NCBI GenBank assembly: GCA_014218235.1
Contig: CM024758.1
Coordinates: forward strand, 75,898,206 to 75,962,205
Direction: 5' to 3'
DNA from: Colocasia esculenta
Taxonomy: Eukaryota; Streptophyta; Magnoliopsida; Alismatales; Araceae
Length of the DNA: 64,000 nucleotides
Of the stretch, positions 35,194 to 46,309 are shown in pieces. The stretch's first letter is position 1, and every line of letters starts with the position of its first letter. A program made the translations under genes and the position numbers. The notes under the pieces are model-generated. The model was not told where the DNA came from. It did not search any database and saw only the letters and a list, made by a program, of their open reading frames with translations.

Positions 35194-37140
35194 ATGGCCC
35201 CAAGCAGCAACCCCTCCGTGGAGCAAGGTCTAGGGCCAATGCTCGCCCATTCCGGTGGATGAGCACTCTCCCAGTGAAAGAAGGAGCAAGCGTCGCCATG
35301 ACCCCGTTGAGAGTCGGGTCCTCATCTGCTTCTCCAAATCCTTCCAAGAGAGGTACGACATCCTCTTCAAGTAGAGGTACTTCCCAAAGGGGTCCTAGAC
35401 ACCCTAGGAGGAAAATTTGCATCTTCCCCTGAAATTTCTGAAGACTCGTCTTCCACTTCATCTGGGTCTTCTCATCCCTTAGAGGAAACCCCTTCTAAGT
35501 CAATAGTGAAGGAAGATGATTTTGAAACCTAGAGCAGTCGATTTGGCGGACAACCAGTTAGCAGCTGCATTCCCAGAAATTCTTCGTTTCTTCACATTCC
35601 AGACTGGTTGCTTTTTATTTCCAAATTTCGGACCATTTACCCTCGACTTGTTCAAGAATCTTACATGAATTTGGAATGCACTGATGAAGGTTACAAGTCT
35701 GAGGTCAAAGGTGTTTTGATGGATTTGCCCACAGAATTAGCAGCCACCTTATTTAAAATTCCTGATGAAGGAGCAGATTACCACAACTTTGAGTTTGATC
35801 TCCATGAAGCTTACACCATTTTGACTGGATTGCAAGCTGATGAGTCTGATCCCAGGCAGACACATGTCTCCAAGTTCAACACAAACACCTTTCCACCTGT
35901 GTTGAGACTTATCCATCACATCCTCACCACTATCATTACACCCCAAGGTGGTGGCAAGGATCGACTCACAGATTTCAGCGGTTTGTGCTCTATTGCATGA
36001 AAAAGGACATCAAGGTCAACCTCCATGTCATCATGTACCAGATAATATCTGAGACTACGAGGAAAGATCTCCATAGGTCTCTTCCTTATGCAGCTCATTT
36101 GACCCAAGTCTTTTAGCATTTTGGTGTTTCTCTTCAGAATGAAAAGTCTCAGACAATTCCTAAGTCCAACATCTACTGCTCCAAGCATGTACAGAAGTTT
36201 ATGGGCTTTCGGCTTGAGGGTGATCAAGTAAGGAGAGGGCCAGCTGTAGTTGAGGCCCCAGTGGCTCCAGAGTTAGTAACTCCACCTCCTGAGGTGCCAG
36301 CTCAAGAGGACCAGCCTCCAGCAAATGAAGATCAGCCTCCTGTTGAGAATGAAGTTCAAGTACCCCAGGATGCACCCATTATACCTCAATTTCAGCCCTC
36401 TTCCCCACTAAACCCTGTAGTGACATTCCCTCATTTACTCCACAACCTCAAGCTCAAGCCTCCACTTCCTTTGGTGGACCTTCTGTTCCACCAGAGTTGT
36501 ACTCATTTCTAAATGACAATTTGATACTATCTCTTCTTCAATCCAACAGATGTCAGAAGCTTTTGAGCTCAGGATACAAAGGTTGGAAAACTCAGTGTCT
36601 GCTCAATTCATCAAACAAAAGGAAGCATCAGATTATGCAGCCCAAAGATTCAATAGGCTTATTGGAACATTGGCTGATGCCTCCCTTGAACTAAAGGAGC
36701 ATCAAGACAAGTTAGAAAAGGTTCTTGAAGGTATTTTGGCAAATTCCCAATAGAATCTTTTCACAGCCAGGAAGAAGTCTCACAGATTTCTAAGACAAGA
36801 CTGTCTTTTGCACACATGGTAGATGATCTGGAGGGATGAAGAATTTATCTGCTCACATTCATGAAGAAATGTCTGCTCTAAAGAAGGAATTCAAAACTTT
36901 GGACATACATGGTGGCATAGCTGGTTCCTCTTCATCAACACAGCCTATTTCAGCTGATTTCAGTGTGCTTCAAGCAACCATGTCTGAGATTATGAAAGAA
37001 TGGAACATCTCCTGCATACAAAACTCTCAACAATCCAAGCTCAGATGAAGTTCAGCTTGACTTCTATGGAGAAAAATTGACGGATATTGAGACTATCTTG
37101 CTACCCATTCCTCCTCCCTCCTCCTCCTCCTTCCTCCTCC
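35194..37140 (+). pseudogene. env-position ORF of Sirevirus A, frameshifted
   Basis: Starts MAPSSNP (35194), comparable to MAPKGKR in B. The longest clean part, 35608-36000, resembles the so-called putative plant transposon protein domain (FRTIYPRLVQESYMNLE, YKSEVKGVLMDLP, then FPPVLRLIHHILTTII). Then come a Pro/Glu/Val-rich linker (36240-36430) and a helix-prone coiled-coil-like part (FELRIQRLENSVSAQF at 36550-36700). There is no signal peptide and no clear membrane segment. Homology to the B ORF shows it belongs to the element rather than being host DNA. Confidence 0.65.
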
Positions 37141-37591
37141 TGATGGACTTCATATTTTGATGATGTCAAAGAGGGAGAAGAAAGAAAGAAAGAAAGAGAA
37201 TACTTTTGAATACTTTTGGAATGAAATCAAATGAATGTAATGAACATCTTTATGAATGAAAGTGCTATATCTTTTGTGAATGAAACACACTTGTCTTGAA
37301 TGTGATTGCACATCCTTTTTTAATGAATGTCAATGAAGTGAATGAATGAATGATTGTCAAGCTGCTTGGCCATTTATGAAAAGACTTGTTCATGGGTGAC
37401 ATGTGTACTCTTGAGTAAAAATTGTCAAAAGTTGCTAATTGTCCTCAATATTTTTGACAATTGTGAATAAATATGATTGAAACATAGCTCATGTCATTCA
37501 GTGTGTTTGAAATTGAATATAAACAAACAAATGGCTTAAAATCAATTTCATTGAAATCTCAAATTTTCACGTGGACTTAATGTTGCCATCA

Positions 37592-37606
37592 TCAAAAAGG
37601 GGAGAT
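37592..37606 (+). promoter_or_regulatory. Sirevirus A polypurine tract
   Basis: CAAAAAGGGGAGAT directly before the 3' LTR start TGTTGGG, the classic Sirevirus arrangement. Confidence 0.85.
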
Positions 37607-39276
37607 TGTTGGGTTGAGTGTGAATATAATTCATTTTCCCTCACATTTTGATGATGACAAGTTGTGATTTTAATGCACAATAATTGGAACATGTTAAATG
37701 CCACACATGTAATGACTATTCAAAAAGCATGTTTTCAAACACATTTATCATTTATTTTCATGATAATACATTGGACTAATGAAATATGTGTTTATTTCTC
37801 AGGGACACACAATTCTTGCAAGGGTATGTCGACACATCACATACTGGTGTCGACACAATGCTCCAAGTCCTATGGCAAAAGATGAAGAATGGTCAAGTGG
37901 TGTCGACACAAGATCAAGTAGTGTCGGCACTAGACCAAGCTCCCAGAGAACTCTGTCAACAGGTCTGGATAGTGTGTCGACACTAGACCAGATGGTGTCG
38001 ACACTAGATGCCTCTCCCAGAAGGCCTGTTTTGCAGTTTTCTACAGTGTGTCGACACTAGATGAAGTGGTGTCGACACTAGAGACCCTTCCCAGAGAAGC
38101 TATTTTGCCAGTCTGTGACAGTGTGTCGACACACCCCATGGGCAGGTCGACACACTCCGGAAACGTTTTGACTTAAAGTCACATCTGGACACGTGGCACT
38201 CTAGGGATTTCGTGGATCGGCCATGGATCATGTTCCCATGACCCCCAAGGGTACTTTTGGACACTGTGGGCTATAAATACTCTCCTAATTGGCCATCCAA
38301 CCACAAGAGAGCCTCCAAGAGCCTTCCAGAAATCTTTTCGGAGGCAGAGAGAGCTCTCCTCCTCCCTATTCTTGCTCCCCTTGTGCTTCTCCAACCCAAT
38401 TCCCACATCTCCAAGCACAAGAAGTGTAGATTGATCCAAGATGAAGTAGTATGATCAACTTCCAAGGGTGCAGATCAAGTAGAAGCTGACATTTGTGAAG
38501 ATTTCGAGGAAGATCAAAATGCACAAGCACAGAGCATCGTCTAGGGACTTCAGGGAATCAAGCCTCTTCACAATTCGACCTTCTACAAGGGAGTACATTT
38601 GAAAACAAGGATTATTCATACAATTCCTCAATTCCCCTTGTTTCTTTTGAGTCATTCTGAGATTGTGCATGAGTTGTTGCACAGTCACTGAATGAACTCT
38701 TGATAGATCAGATCATTGCTAGAGGATCTGGATCTTGTGTTTTTTTTTCTAGCAAGTTGTTTGTGAGCCTATGTGCTCAGTGGTTGAGTCGTTGTACTCA
38801 GTGTTTGAGTCGTTGCACTCTGGTGTTGGTTGAGCAATTGTGCTCAGGTTCGAGTAGTCATGCTCTAGAGGTTGTGTGAGTTGTAGAACTCAGTGTTTGG
38901 AGTTGTCAGGCTCCAGTGTGTGGTGTATCCAGGTTGTTTAGTGGATCCTCACAGTGTGAGGGTTGGATGTAGGAATCACATGGTGTGATTTCCGAACCAC
39001 CTAAAAAATCTATGTGTAGTGGTTTGTGTGTGACTTAAATTCACATTGCGCTAGATATATGCATAGGGTTTTTCGAATTCACTTTTAATCAACTTGATTC
39101 CACACTTCAATCATATAATTCACACAATCACTCATCAGTTCTATAAATTGCTCTTTTAAATTGCCTCTGATTTTATGCATTGTTTTAAATTGGCTAAGCT
39201 TTCGCAATAGTTGGCCTAGATTTATTCAACCCCCCCCCCCCTTCTAGATCTTGTCCATCCTTTTTTCGATCCTACA
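37607..39276 (+). mobile_element. Sirevirus A 3' LTR
   Basis: 1670 bp, matching the 5' LTR closely, including the palindrome cluster (about 37826-38155), the TATA box (about 38270), the poly-C run (about 39228) and the end GATCCTACA. Confidence 0.9.
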
Positions 39277-39659
39277 AAAACTCAGAAGGGCGCTTCAAGC
39301 AAAAAGGATAACCCCTCAATGTGAAAACCCAAAAGGGCACGTTGGAAAAATCTAGAGTGGGATAGTTTCAGTGAAAACCCAAAGGGCGCTGAGGCTGGTA
39401 ATGTGAAAAAAGAATTTAAAAAAAGGAAAGAAAGAATGAAAAACAAGAGAAGAAGAAGAAGAAGAAGAAGAAAAGGGGGGAGGGGGAGAGACCTTCTCAG
39501 AATCGTCCTCCATTCTATACTTACAGAGCTCCCAGCCACTCTGTTATAAACATACAGAGGATAGTGGCTACAATGTACAAGTTAAACAGAAAAGTCAGAC
39601 GACAAGTCTAGTTTACAAAATATATACTAGGAATCAATGACACTAGGGCTTCTTCCTCT
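39277..39659. other. Spacer with GAAAACCC repeats and long purine tract
   Basis: Contains three loose copies of GTGAAAACCCAAA-GGGC at 39320-39390 and an almost pure purine run of about 80 bases at 39407-39491 with seven GAA units and GGGGGGAGGGGGAGAG. This resembles leader or polypurine sequence of an unidentified LTR element, but no LTR was found to go with it. Confidence 0.45.
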
Positions 39660-42600
39660 ACAACCATTCAACTTCCTTAGCCCTGGAAGAAATGGATTGG
39701 CGAAGCTTGGCTCCCTATACAGCAAAGTGACTCCCTCTTGGGATGCGTTCGCAGCCTCTGACGCTTCTGTGCTTCGTTTGCACAGAAGTCAAATTCATCA
39801 GCATCGCTGATCAAGGAGCATATCTCGCTCTCCAATGTCTGGATCCTTTGATTGTAAGGATTCCAAGCTACGGTAGCATGGAGACGACGTACTTCGTTCC
39901 AAACCTCCTCAACAACAGTCATCTAGGAATCCCTTGAAAGGCCCGTATAGAAGGCTTTAGTGGTGTTCTGCTTCAGTGCATGCCTGACACCTTCAATTGA
40001 TGGGGGATCTTCCGCCTTCACCACAACTCACTCTTTCAAGCATTAATCTACGAAAATCATCGCCTAGAGGAGTGAGGTGGGCTGAACGCCTGCCGGCCAT
40101 TCTACACCATGTCTGGGAAAGACATCTACCTCTAACGGCGGAGATCCGTTGTCATTAAAAGGTGGCAAGTTACCTGCTAAAAGCATCAACAAGACCCAAA
40201 AAAGGCGATTAGCAAAAAGCAACCAAATGAATTCAAATCTCAAAAGAAAAGGAGAGGGATGAAATCCACTTTTCCCCACCGGTAAAGAATTTCTTTCTTC
40301 CACCTCAAGGCTTGAGGTTGAATAAAGCCCGGCTGCTTAGTATAAAACCCTTGAGATGAGGAGGGAAGATCAGTCGGATATGGATTAAAGCTTCCTACAT
40401 CCGTTAGTAAAGTGGATGTCTAGAGATTATATCCCATCTGCTGGAGACCTTCATGATTTCCTATGGTGTCCCCCACCTAAAAGCAGAATGAGCTTGCGGC
40501 TTGAGAAACGGGCTCCTTGTGTTTTCCCATGAAGGGAAAGGAGAGCTGGCCTCAGGTAGAAAATGTGGGCTGGTTTCCCCGCCCGAAAAAAGCTGATTGA
40601 TAAAATCCAAGCCGCCTAGGCAAGGAAGAAAAAGTCAATATGATAAATGCATGGGACAGGAAACCAATGGATATACATTGGCTCGAAGGAAGCTACCTTT
40701 AGGGACCAGTCCCCTGACAGGGAACTCGCCTACCGACATCGGGACATAAGCCTCAGCAGAAGCAGGAGGATATTGCTCTGATGGGAGTCCCAATTCAGCA
40801 AATGTAAAAGTAGTATTGTCACCATCCATTGCCGCCGCTTCAACTACGGAGCTATGCGATGGCATCCATCATCTTCAGCCTCGGGAAAAAAGGCCCCATT
40901 CGCTCGTGAGGAGGTTCCATACTCTCTGCCATGAAAAGAGGGTGAATCTCCAGACAAGGGTTATAACCATCTGAAGCGGCGGAGTCGACGGAATCTTCAT
41001 CTGTCTCACTATATGAGGTAGAGAAACCTAAAAAAATTTGATGTTGATGATGAATGAACAAAATAATGAATGATAATGATGAGAGGAGAAAAGAAAAAAG
41101 ACAAAAAACAATTTACCTCCAGATGGGGTGGAATCTACAATTCTACTCTTGCCAGCTCTCCTGCATTTTTAAGAGGAAAGAATATCTAAATGAGGGTCGT
41201 CACTCCTGTCACCAACAACTTCCGGAGCAGGGATGGCTGAAAATCCAAAGTTGATGTGTGAAAACAAAGAAAAAAAAAAAAAGGAAGAAGAAGAAGCAAA
41301 GCAATGAAGAAATTCAATTCATTCATACTTGTTGGCTTGGATGAAAAGGAAGGCTCCGGCACTATCTAATCAAAATCAACCTTACAAATCTTGCTTGCCA
41401 TCTTCACTACATCCCGAATGTCTCGCAGCGTGGAAGCATTTTCAATAAGGGGCAAGCATTCTAAAGCCCTGCATAGCCAATGGCATTAATCAAATGCCTC
41501 TCCCAAAAATCCCATGCTTTGTTGTCAACGCATTCACGAGGCAGCTTTGTCGACAAAGGGACATTAGGAGCATACCACAGTCAGACAAAAAAATAACCCC
41601 ACCAACAATAATTCGAGGAGTCGTCGTCATTGGCTGGAGCCTACCATGAAGAAAGTTGCACAGGTTCCAAGGCCACATTGCCCGCTGATAATAATATTTG
41701 TCGACTGCGGGGTGAGTAGACTTTGTCGTCTTGGAATTATAAAACTTTATGTATGAATCTTCCAAGCTCGAGAAATGGCGACGAAGAAAGATGTCTTCAA
41801 TGAAGAATGGCACCAAATTCCTCTTCTTAAGGTGGGATTCTTCGGCCTCTCTCAGCTTATAGGGAGATTGCTGGAAAACGTTACTATGCTGGAACCACCA
41901 TCGAGCATAGAAAATATCAATCTACCCCGTAACTTCAGAAGCAGGAAGAATACAAATTGGACCTATTTACTCTCGATGGAAGTAGTTCCACCAACTAGCA
42001 CCAATCAAATGAAGGTCGTGACTGCGACAAAGGCGGACCTTCAGTGGAAAATCTGCATTCGGCGGAGTTGATTGATCATAGCCAAAGTTCCTAGCAAAAC
42101 GGGAGGGATAATATGGCTCTAAAATAAGAGTCCTACCTCCCCAAAATACTAGTATACTTGGCCAAATGCAGGATAACCAGTCTTTATACAGGGATTGGTC
42201 AGACCCACCATAATGGGGTAAATGATATATTACCTCGCTCGGGTCCATGATGTTGTATGGTCTGGAGCCTCGAGATATGAGTCAAATTGTAGAAGGCCAT
42301 GCTCTCTAGCTGCATGGAAAGACAATGCAGAGCGAGCGCTGATGAGCTGCTCCAATGTGTCCCCAGAAGGCCGGTTCCTGAATGACAAAATCAATGGAGC
42401 CGTTGGGCGAGGCAAATCAATACTTTGTCACAAATTGGGCAGCAAAAAACCCGCCCAAGCACTCAGATAATGAGTGGCCAGCTACGTTTTCCAATCCCGT
42501 GGACAGGGATGTAAAGTCAACGACCCTAGTCCATGAAATATATTGGCCAGGGCAGCCGGGGCTATGGCATGCTTGTAGCCCTCAACTAGAAGGCAGGCGG

Positions 42601-43930
42601 GGTATATCAATCCGGACCTAATTGACTCTTCTTCGCCATGTCGAATTACAAAGGTAGCAAGCCAATATACCAGATATACAGCAGGATATGTGTGATTCGA
42701 TAAATGACGTAGGTTCCACCTTCATTTTTTGGAGCATACAAGTACCACCTGCGCTATCATTCTTCGACTCCAACTACTGGTACTGCTCCAAAGGGATACC
42801 CTCTATTGCAAAGTTGTCAAAGAAGAAAAATGGCCGTTATAGAAGAAACGGAGTCAAGCATTCTGGCTCACTTCATAGTGCAGGAAGAAGAGCTCTGATC
42901 ATTTTTCCTTCCGGTACGGGCCAAATCCTGCCATACCTTCGTCAAGTATCGAAGGATAAGGGAGAATATATTGTCCTAAGCCATTACTGTGATGACAGTA
43001 CAAATCATTAAGGGTGACTTCTTTATAGGAAGCCCAGATATGGGAAAGCCAGAAATCTGGTGAAAACTCCATAGATCAATAGAAGATTCTCCTTCGGGTA
43101 TCCCAAAGGTATTCCAGCGAGCATTAAACGCTCTGCAAATGTATGATGAACCCCGCATGGTAGGGGTAGTAATATAAAGCAGTTGATACAGCATCTCGCA
43201 TTCCCGATAAATTCAAGAGTTCGCTATAATGGTGTAAGACATGCATCAACCACTCTGTGGCCCATAATGGAAAATATGGGAGGGCAACACTGACCACTTC
43301 CATATCAGCTCAGCGTGGTGCCGTCGGTAATCATGTCGAGAAGGCAGCATTTGTCATAGCCACCGATAGCACACCGGGGATCACAGGGCATTAATAGAAA
43401 GCCATTTCTCTGCGCTGGGTCTTATGATGACCTTTAAAATTCTAGGTCACAGGAGTAATTCTCTAGAACCACACATAATAGTCAAGACTATGGGCAAAGA
43501 ACCCAGTGTAGGTCAGGCGGCAGCCAGTCCTGAAAATTGAAGCCCGGAGGAAAACTGGGGAAAAAAAAGGCACAAGTCCCAAGGAGACTATCCTGAGATT
43601 CTATGATAGCTGCATCCAAATACCACCTCTCTACAAATATACAATGGTCATCACCACACATATGCGGTGGGACAAATCTCTCAATGAAGGAAAATAAAAG
43701 CTTGTCTAGAGGAAAATGTGCAGGATAGTCTGACCCCCGCTGGTATAAGTAAATTCCCTCTCGCCGCTTGATAAGGGAGGTGCTAACTTCGCCATCATCT
43801 GAAAGTTCTTCGACGGATCCATTGGCGACAATATCATGGCCACGATCCAACAAAAGTACATTATCCCTCGTGACGCAAGTAGCCTCAGGCCAAGCATCAA
43901 ATTAGCTGATAAGGCGGTGTCATACAAGTG
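39660..43930 (-). pseudogene. Plant mobile domain (PMD) gene remnant with intron-like gaps
   Basis: Minus-strand fragments fit the PMD family (aminotransferase-like, PF10536), found in MAIN/MAIL proteins and carried by many plant transposons: CRAFNARWNTFGIPEGESSIDLWSFHQISGFPISG corresponds to the core repeat ending in G-x-P-I-x-G (about 43140-43030, quoted only as motif idea), and SRFARNFGYDQSTP (about 42100) to the conserved Y-x-x-x-R-x-A-x-Q-F-G-x-D-Q region. Downstream, intron-like breaks occur on the minus strand: a donor AAGTATGAATG (about 41330) with an acceptor GGATTTTCAG (about 41238), and AGGTAAATTG (about 41116) with TTTTTTTAG (about 41030). The C-terminal part is acidic (SETDEDSVDSAASDG, about 41000), then helix-prone (about 39690-39920). 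Frameshifts and stops make it a pseudogene. Whether it came as host gene or transposon cargo is open. Confidence 0.6.
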
Positions 43931-44568
43931 CTCTCAGCATAGCTGTCATGGCGTAGAAATCTTTTTCATGAGGCATGATGAGTTCCTGGACGAGAAAATA
44001 AATACAAGAGTGAGAAGAAGAGAAGTCAAAAGCAGCAAGTCCAGCCAAGTGACAAATCAAAGTGACAGAGCATCAACTAAAGGACGTTCAGAAATATGAT
44101 ATGGAACCTATAAATAACATGTCTCCACGAGCCACATGCCGTCATTCGCAAATTCTGGCATGTATCCCATGGGGGGCATTTGTTGAACCTAAAAGTTCAT
44201 GGTGTTTGTGCCAGAGATTATTATATATCCAACAGTCACTTAGGTAATGTTGGGTCCAAGTCTCTTTCAAATTAAGAGAGGGAATTTATCATCAAGTCAG
44301 CATCAAATCTCTCAGTGAAGCAGAAGTTCAGAAAAGAGCAGCACTTCAAAGAGAATATGTTGCGAAACAAATTTATCAGCACAAGGTCAATAAGACCAAA
44401 TTTGAGGAACAATGCAAAGAACACGTGTAGCAAGAAGCTCCAAGCACTTGCAAACACAATCCTTCATCGAGAAATCTCCAAGGAAAAGGGCAAAGGTTCA
44501 ACATCATCAACATCTCCCTAAGGGGACATGGACGGTCTTTATAGGCAACCCCCCCCCCCCATGTAAAA
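43931..44568. other. Region upstream of PMD remnant
   Basis: Short ORFs only. It holds a 12-base C run at about 44550 and a TATA-like TTTATAGG at about 44538. No recognisable gene. Confidence 0.4.
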
Positions 44569-44730
44569 CCGATGGGAGCTTCCATTGGTTAAGGGGTTTA
44601 AGCCCCCAACCTATGGAGCCTTCCATAGTTAAGGGGAGTCCCCTTAACCGACAGAAGCCATCCATCAGTGAAGGGGTTTCTTCCCTAACCGATGGTGCTC
44701 TCCATTGGTGGGGGAGAACCCCATCGGTTA
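44569..44730. repeat. Tandem hairpin repeat, about 40 bp, four copies
   Basis: Four units each hold arms of the form CCGATGG...CCATTGG (or CCTATGG...CCATAG) followed by TTAAGGGG...CCCCTTAA, so each unit can fold at two levels. Units start at about 44569, 44610, 44648 and 44689. The arms differ between units but keep pairing in most cases. Confidence 0.65.
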
Positions 44731-44747
44731 GTGTCCTTCCGTAACGT

Positions 44748-45329
44748 TGTGCAGGTTCTAGAGAGTTTCTGATCGTAGTGTCCTTCCGTAACGTTGCTAG
44801 TAGTAGCTTTACTCCGCACTTTCCCTTGTAGAGTAGAAGATATATCTGCTGTTGTTTAATTGTTTATATATTCCTCTGCTTTTAGAGCTAGTAGGAGATT
44901 GGTAGTCCCTACTGAGCTTCTGTTGTGAAGCTCATCCCTTCCTTTTCCAGGTGAGACTTCACAGCAGCGGCAGGGAGCGCGTCAGGCGGAGGAGGTGGGG
45001 CGGGTAGTCGTCGTCCCCACAGCTAGTAGTGTTCTCTCCTTTCATTTGTACGTCACCCTCGGGGTATGCCCTAAGGGCTCTGTCCTTCCCTTTTTACTTG
45101 TACTCGTGTGTGGGTGTGTTGGGATAGTACCTAGAGCATTACGATGTGGTCTCGCTCTCCTATATTTGCTTCCGCGTGTGTGCTTCTAGTTCAATAGTTG
45201 ACGTTTATTTCCCTTACATATTCTGTTAGACTTGTGTTATAGCCCTTCCGGGTCTCCGATCCGTGGGCGGCGATTGTGAAAATTGATTCCTCGGCTTGGG
45301 CCGAGGGTCGGGTTCTCGCGGTCATTACA
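44748..45329 (+). mobile_element. G5 LTR, copy 1 (5'-truncated)
   Basis: Matches copies 2 and 3 from GTGCAGGTTC onward and ends GTCATTACA before ATTGGTATTAGAGC. The bases just left of it contain a 19-base duplicate (AGTGTCCTTCCGTAACGTT) of LTR sequence at about 44776. Confidence 0.75.
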
Positions 45330-45345
45330 ATTGGTATTAGAGCTA
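45330..45345 (+). promoter_or_regulatory. G5 primer binding site, unit 1
   Basis: TTGGTATTAGAGC, one base off the initiator-tRNA complement. The equivalents are TTGGTATCAGAGC at 47649 and TTGGTATTAGAGC at 49900. Confidence 0.75.
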
Positions 45346-45466
45346 GAGTCTAACAGGACTTGCAGTCAATTTAAACTACAATAGGAAGTCCCAAAAATAG
45401 TACAAGTACATCGCTAGCCGCCCAAGTTGGTATCGTTAACCATGTTGGTTGTGTGCCGTGCAGGAT

Positions 45467-46309
45467 ATGGCTCCGCGCAGACAGGCAGCAGTCAGAGAGG
45501 TGATAGAGCAACAGGTGAGTCAGACATGCCAACGTTGGTCAGGTTTAGGAGGAGTGTCAGCAGAGGAGTCTGTGGCGCACCCTTAGGAGCAGTAGCAGCA
45601 GCAAGTGAGCAGCAGTAGCAGTGGCACCAGCCCCAACCACAGCAGTACGCAGATTGGTTATCTATGGCTGAGCAGCTCTTCAAGACCATGTACAAGGGAG
45701 CGTGGCAGCCTGGGCAGGCAGTAGCGGGAGGTCAGCCTCTAGTACCTGCCCCAGTAGTACCGGAGCAGCAGGCAGATCCGCAGGTGGAGCAGCCAGTAGT
45801 TCAGTAGGCGTTGGATACTGGGAGTAACTGAGCCGGTAGGTGCAGGATGGCTGTCACTAAGGACAGGACAGCCCTCTTGGAGAGGTTCAAGCATCTCTGA
45901 CCACTGATGTTTTTCGGCGACTATGATCCAGACAAGGCAGAGATTTGGACGCATGAGTTGGAGCGTACGTTCGATACCATGAGGTGCGCCGAGGAGGACC
46001 AGGTGAGACTGGTTGTGTATTAGCTCAAGGGGCCAGCCATGAGTGGAGAGTTCATTGGCAGACTCACTTTCTAGGTTAGCATTTGGATCAGATCACTTGG
46101 CAGAGGTTTTTAGGCGTCTTTCACGGCTAGTACTTCCCCGATTACGCTCGACGTGAGAGACGAGATCAGTTTCATGAGTTGGTTCAGGGTGATTTGTCAG
46201 TTACCCAGTACCATCAGAGGTTTGTCTGGTTGTTGAGGCATGTCCCTCATGTTGCCAGCAGTGAGCAGGCTTGTGTAGAGAGGTTTATTGCAGGACTGAG
46301 ACCAGTATA
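45467..46309 (+). pseudogene. G5 gag fragment, unit 1
   Basis: Starts ATGGCTCCGCGCAGAC (MAPRRQ). Gln-rich, then a capsid part with FGDYDPDKAEIW and the RFVWLLRHVPHV-like segment, and ends after GLRPV at about 46309, where LTR text begins. It carries TAG at former CAG codons. The remaining two-thirds of gag and all of pol are absent from this unit. Confidence 0.75.

Larger units (their letters stand above)
26453..39276 (+). mobile_element. Sirevirus-type Ty1/copia element A, full length
   Basis: Two LTRs (26453-28101 and 37607-39276), primer binding site, gag, protease, integrase, reverse transcriptase, RNase H, a 1.6-kb spacer, an env-position ORF and a polypurine tract, 12.8 kb in all. Flanking 5-mers TAAAC (26448-26452) and AAAAC (39277-39281) differ at one base and are probably the target duplication. 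The LTRs look closely similar, which suggests a rather recent insertion, yet the coding part is full of frameshifts. Confidence 0.9.
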
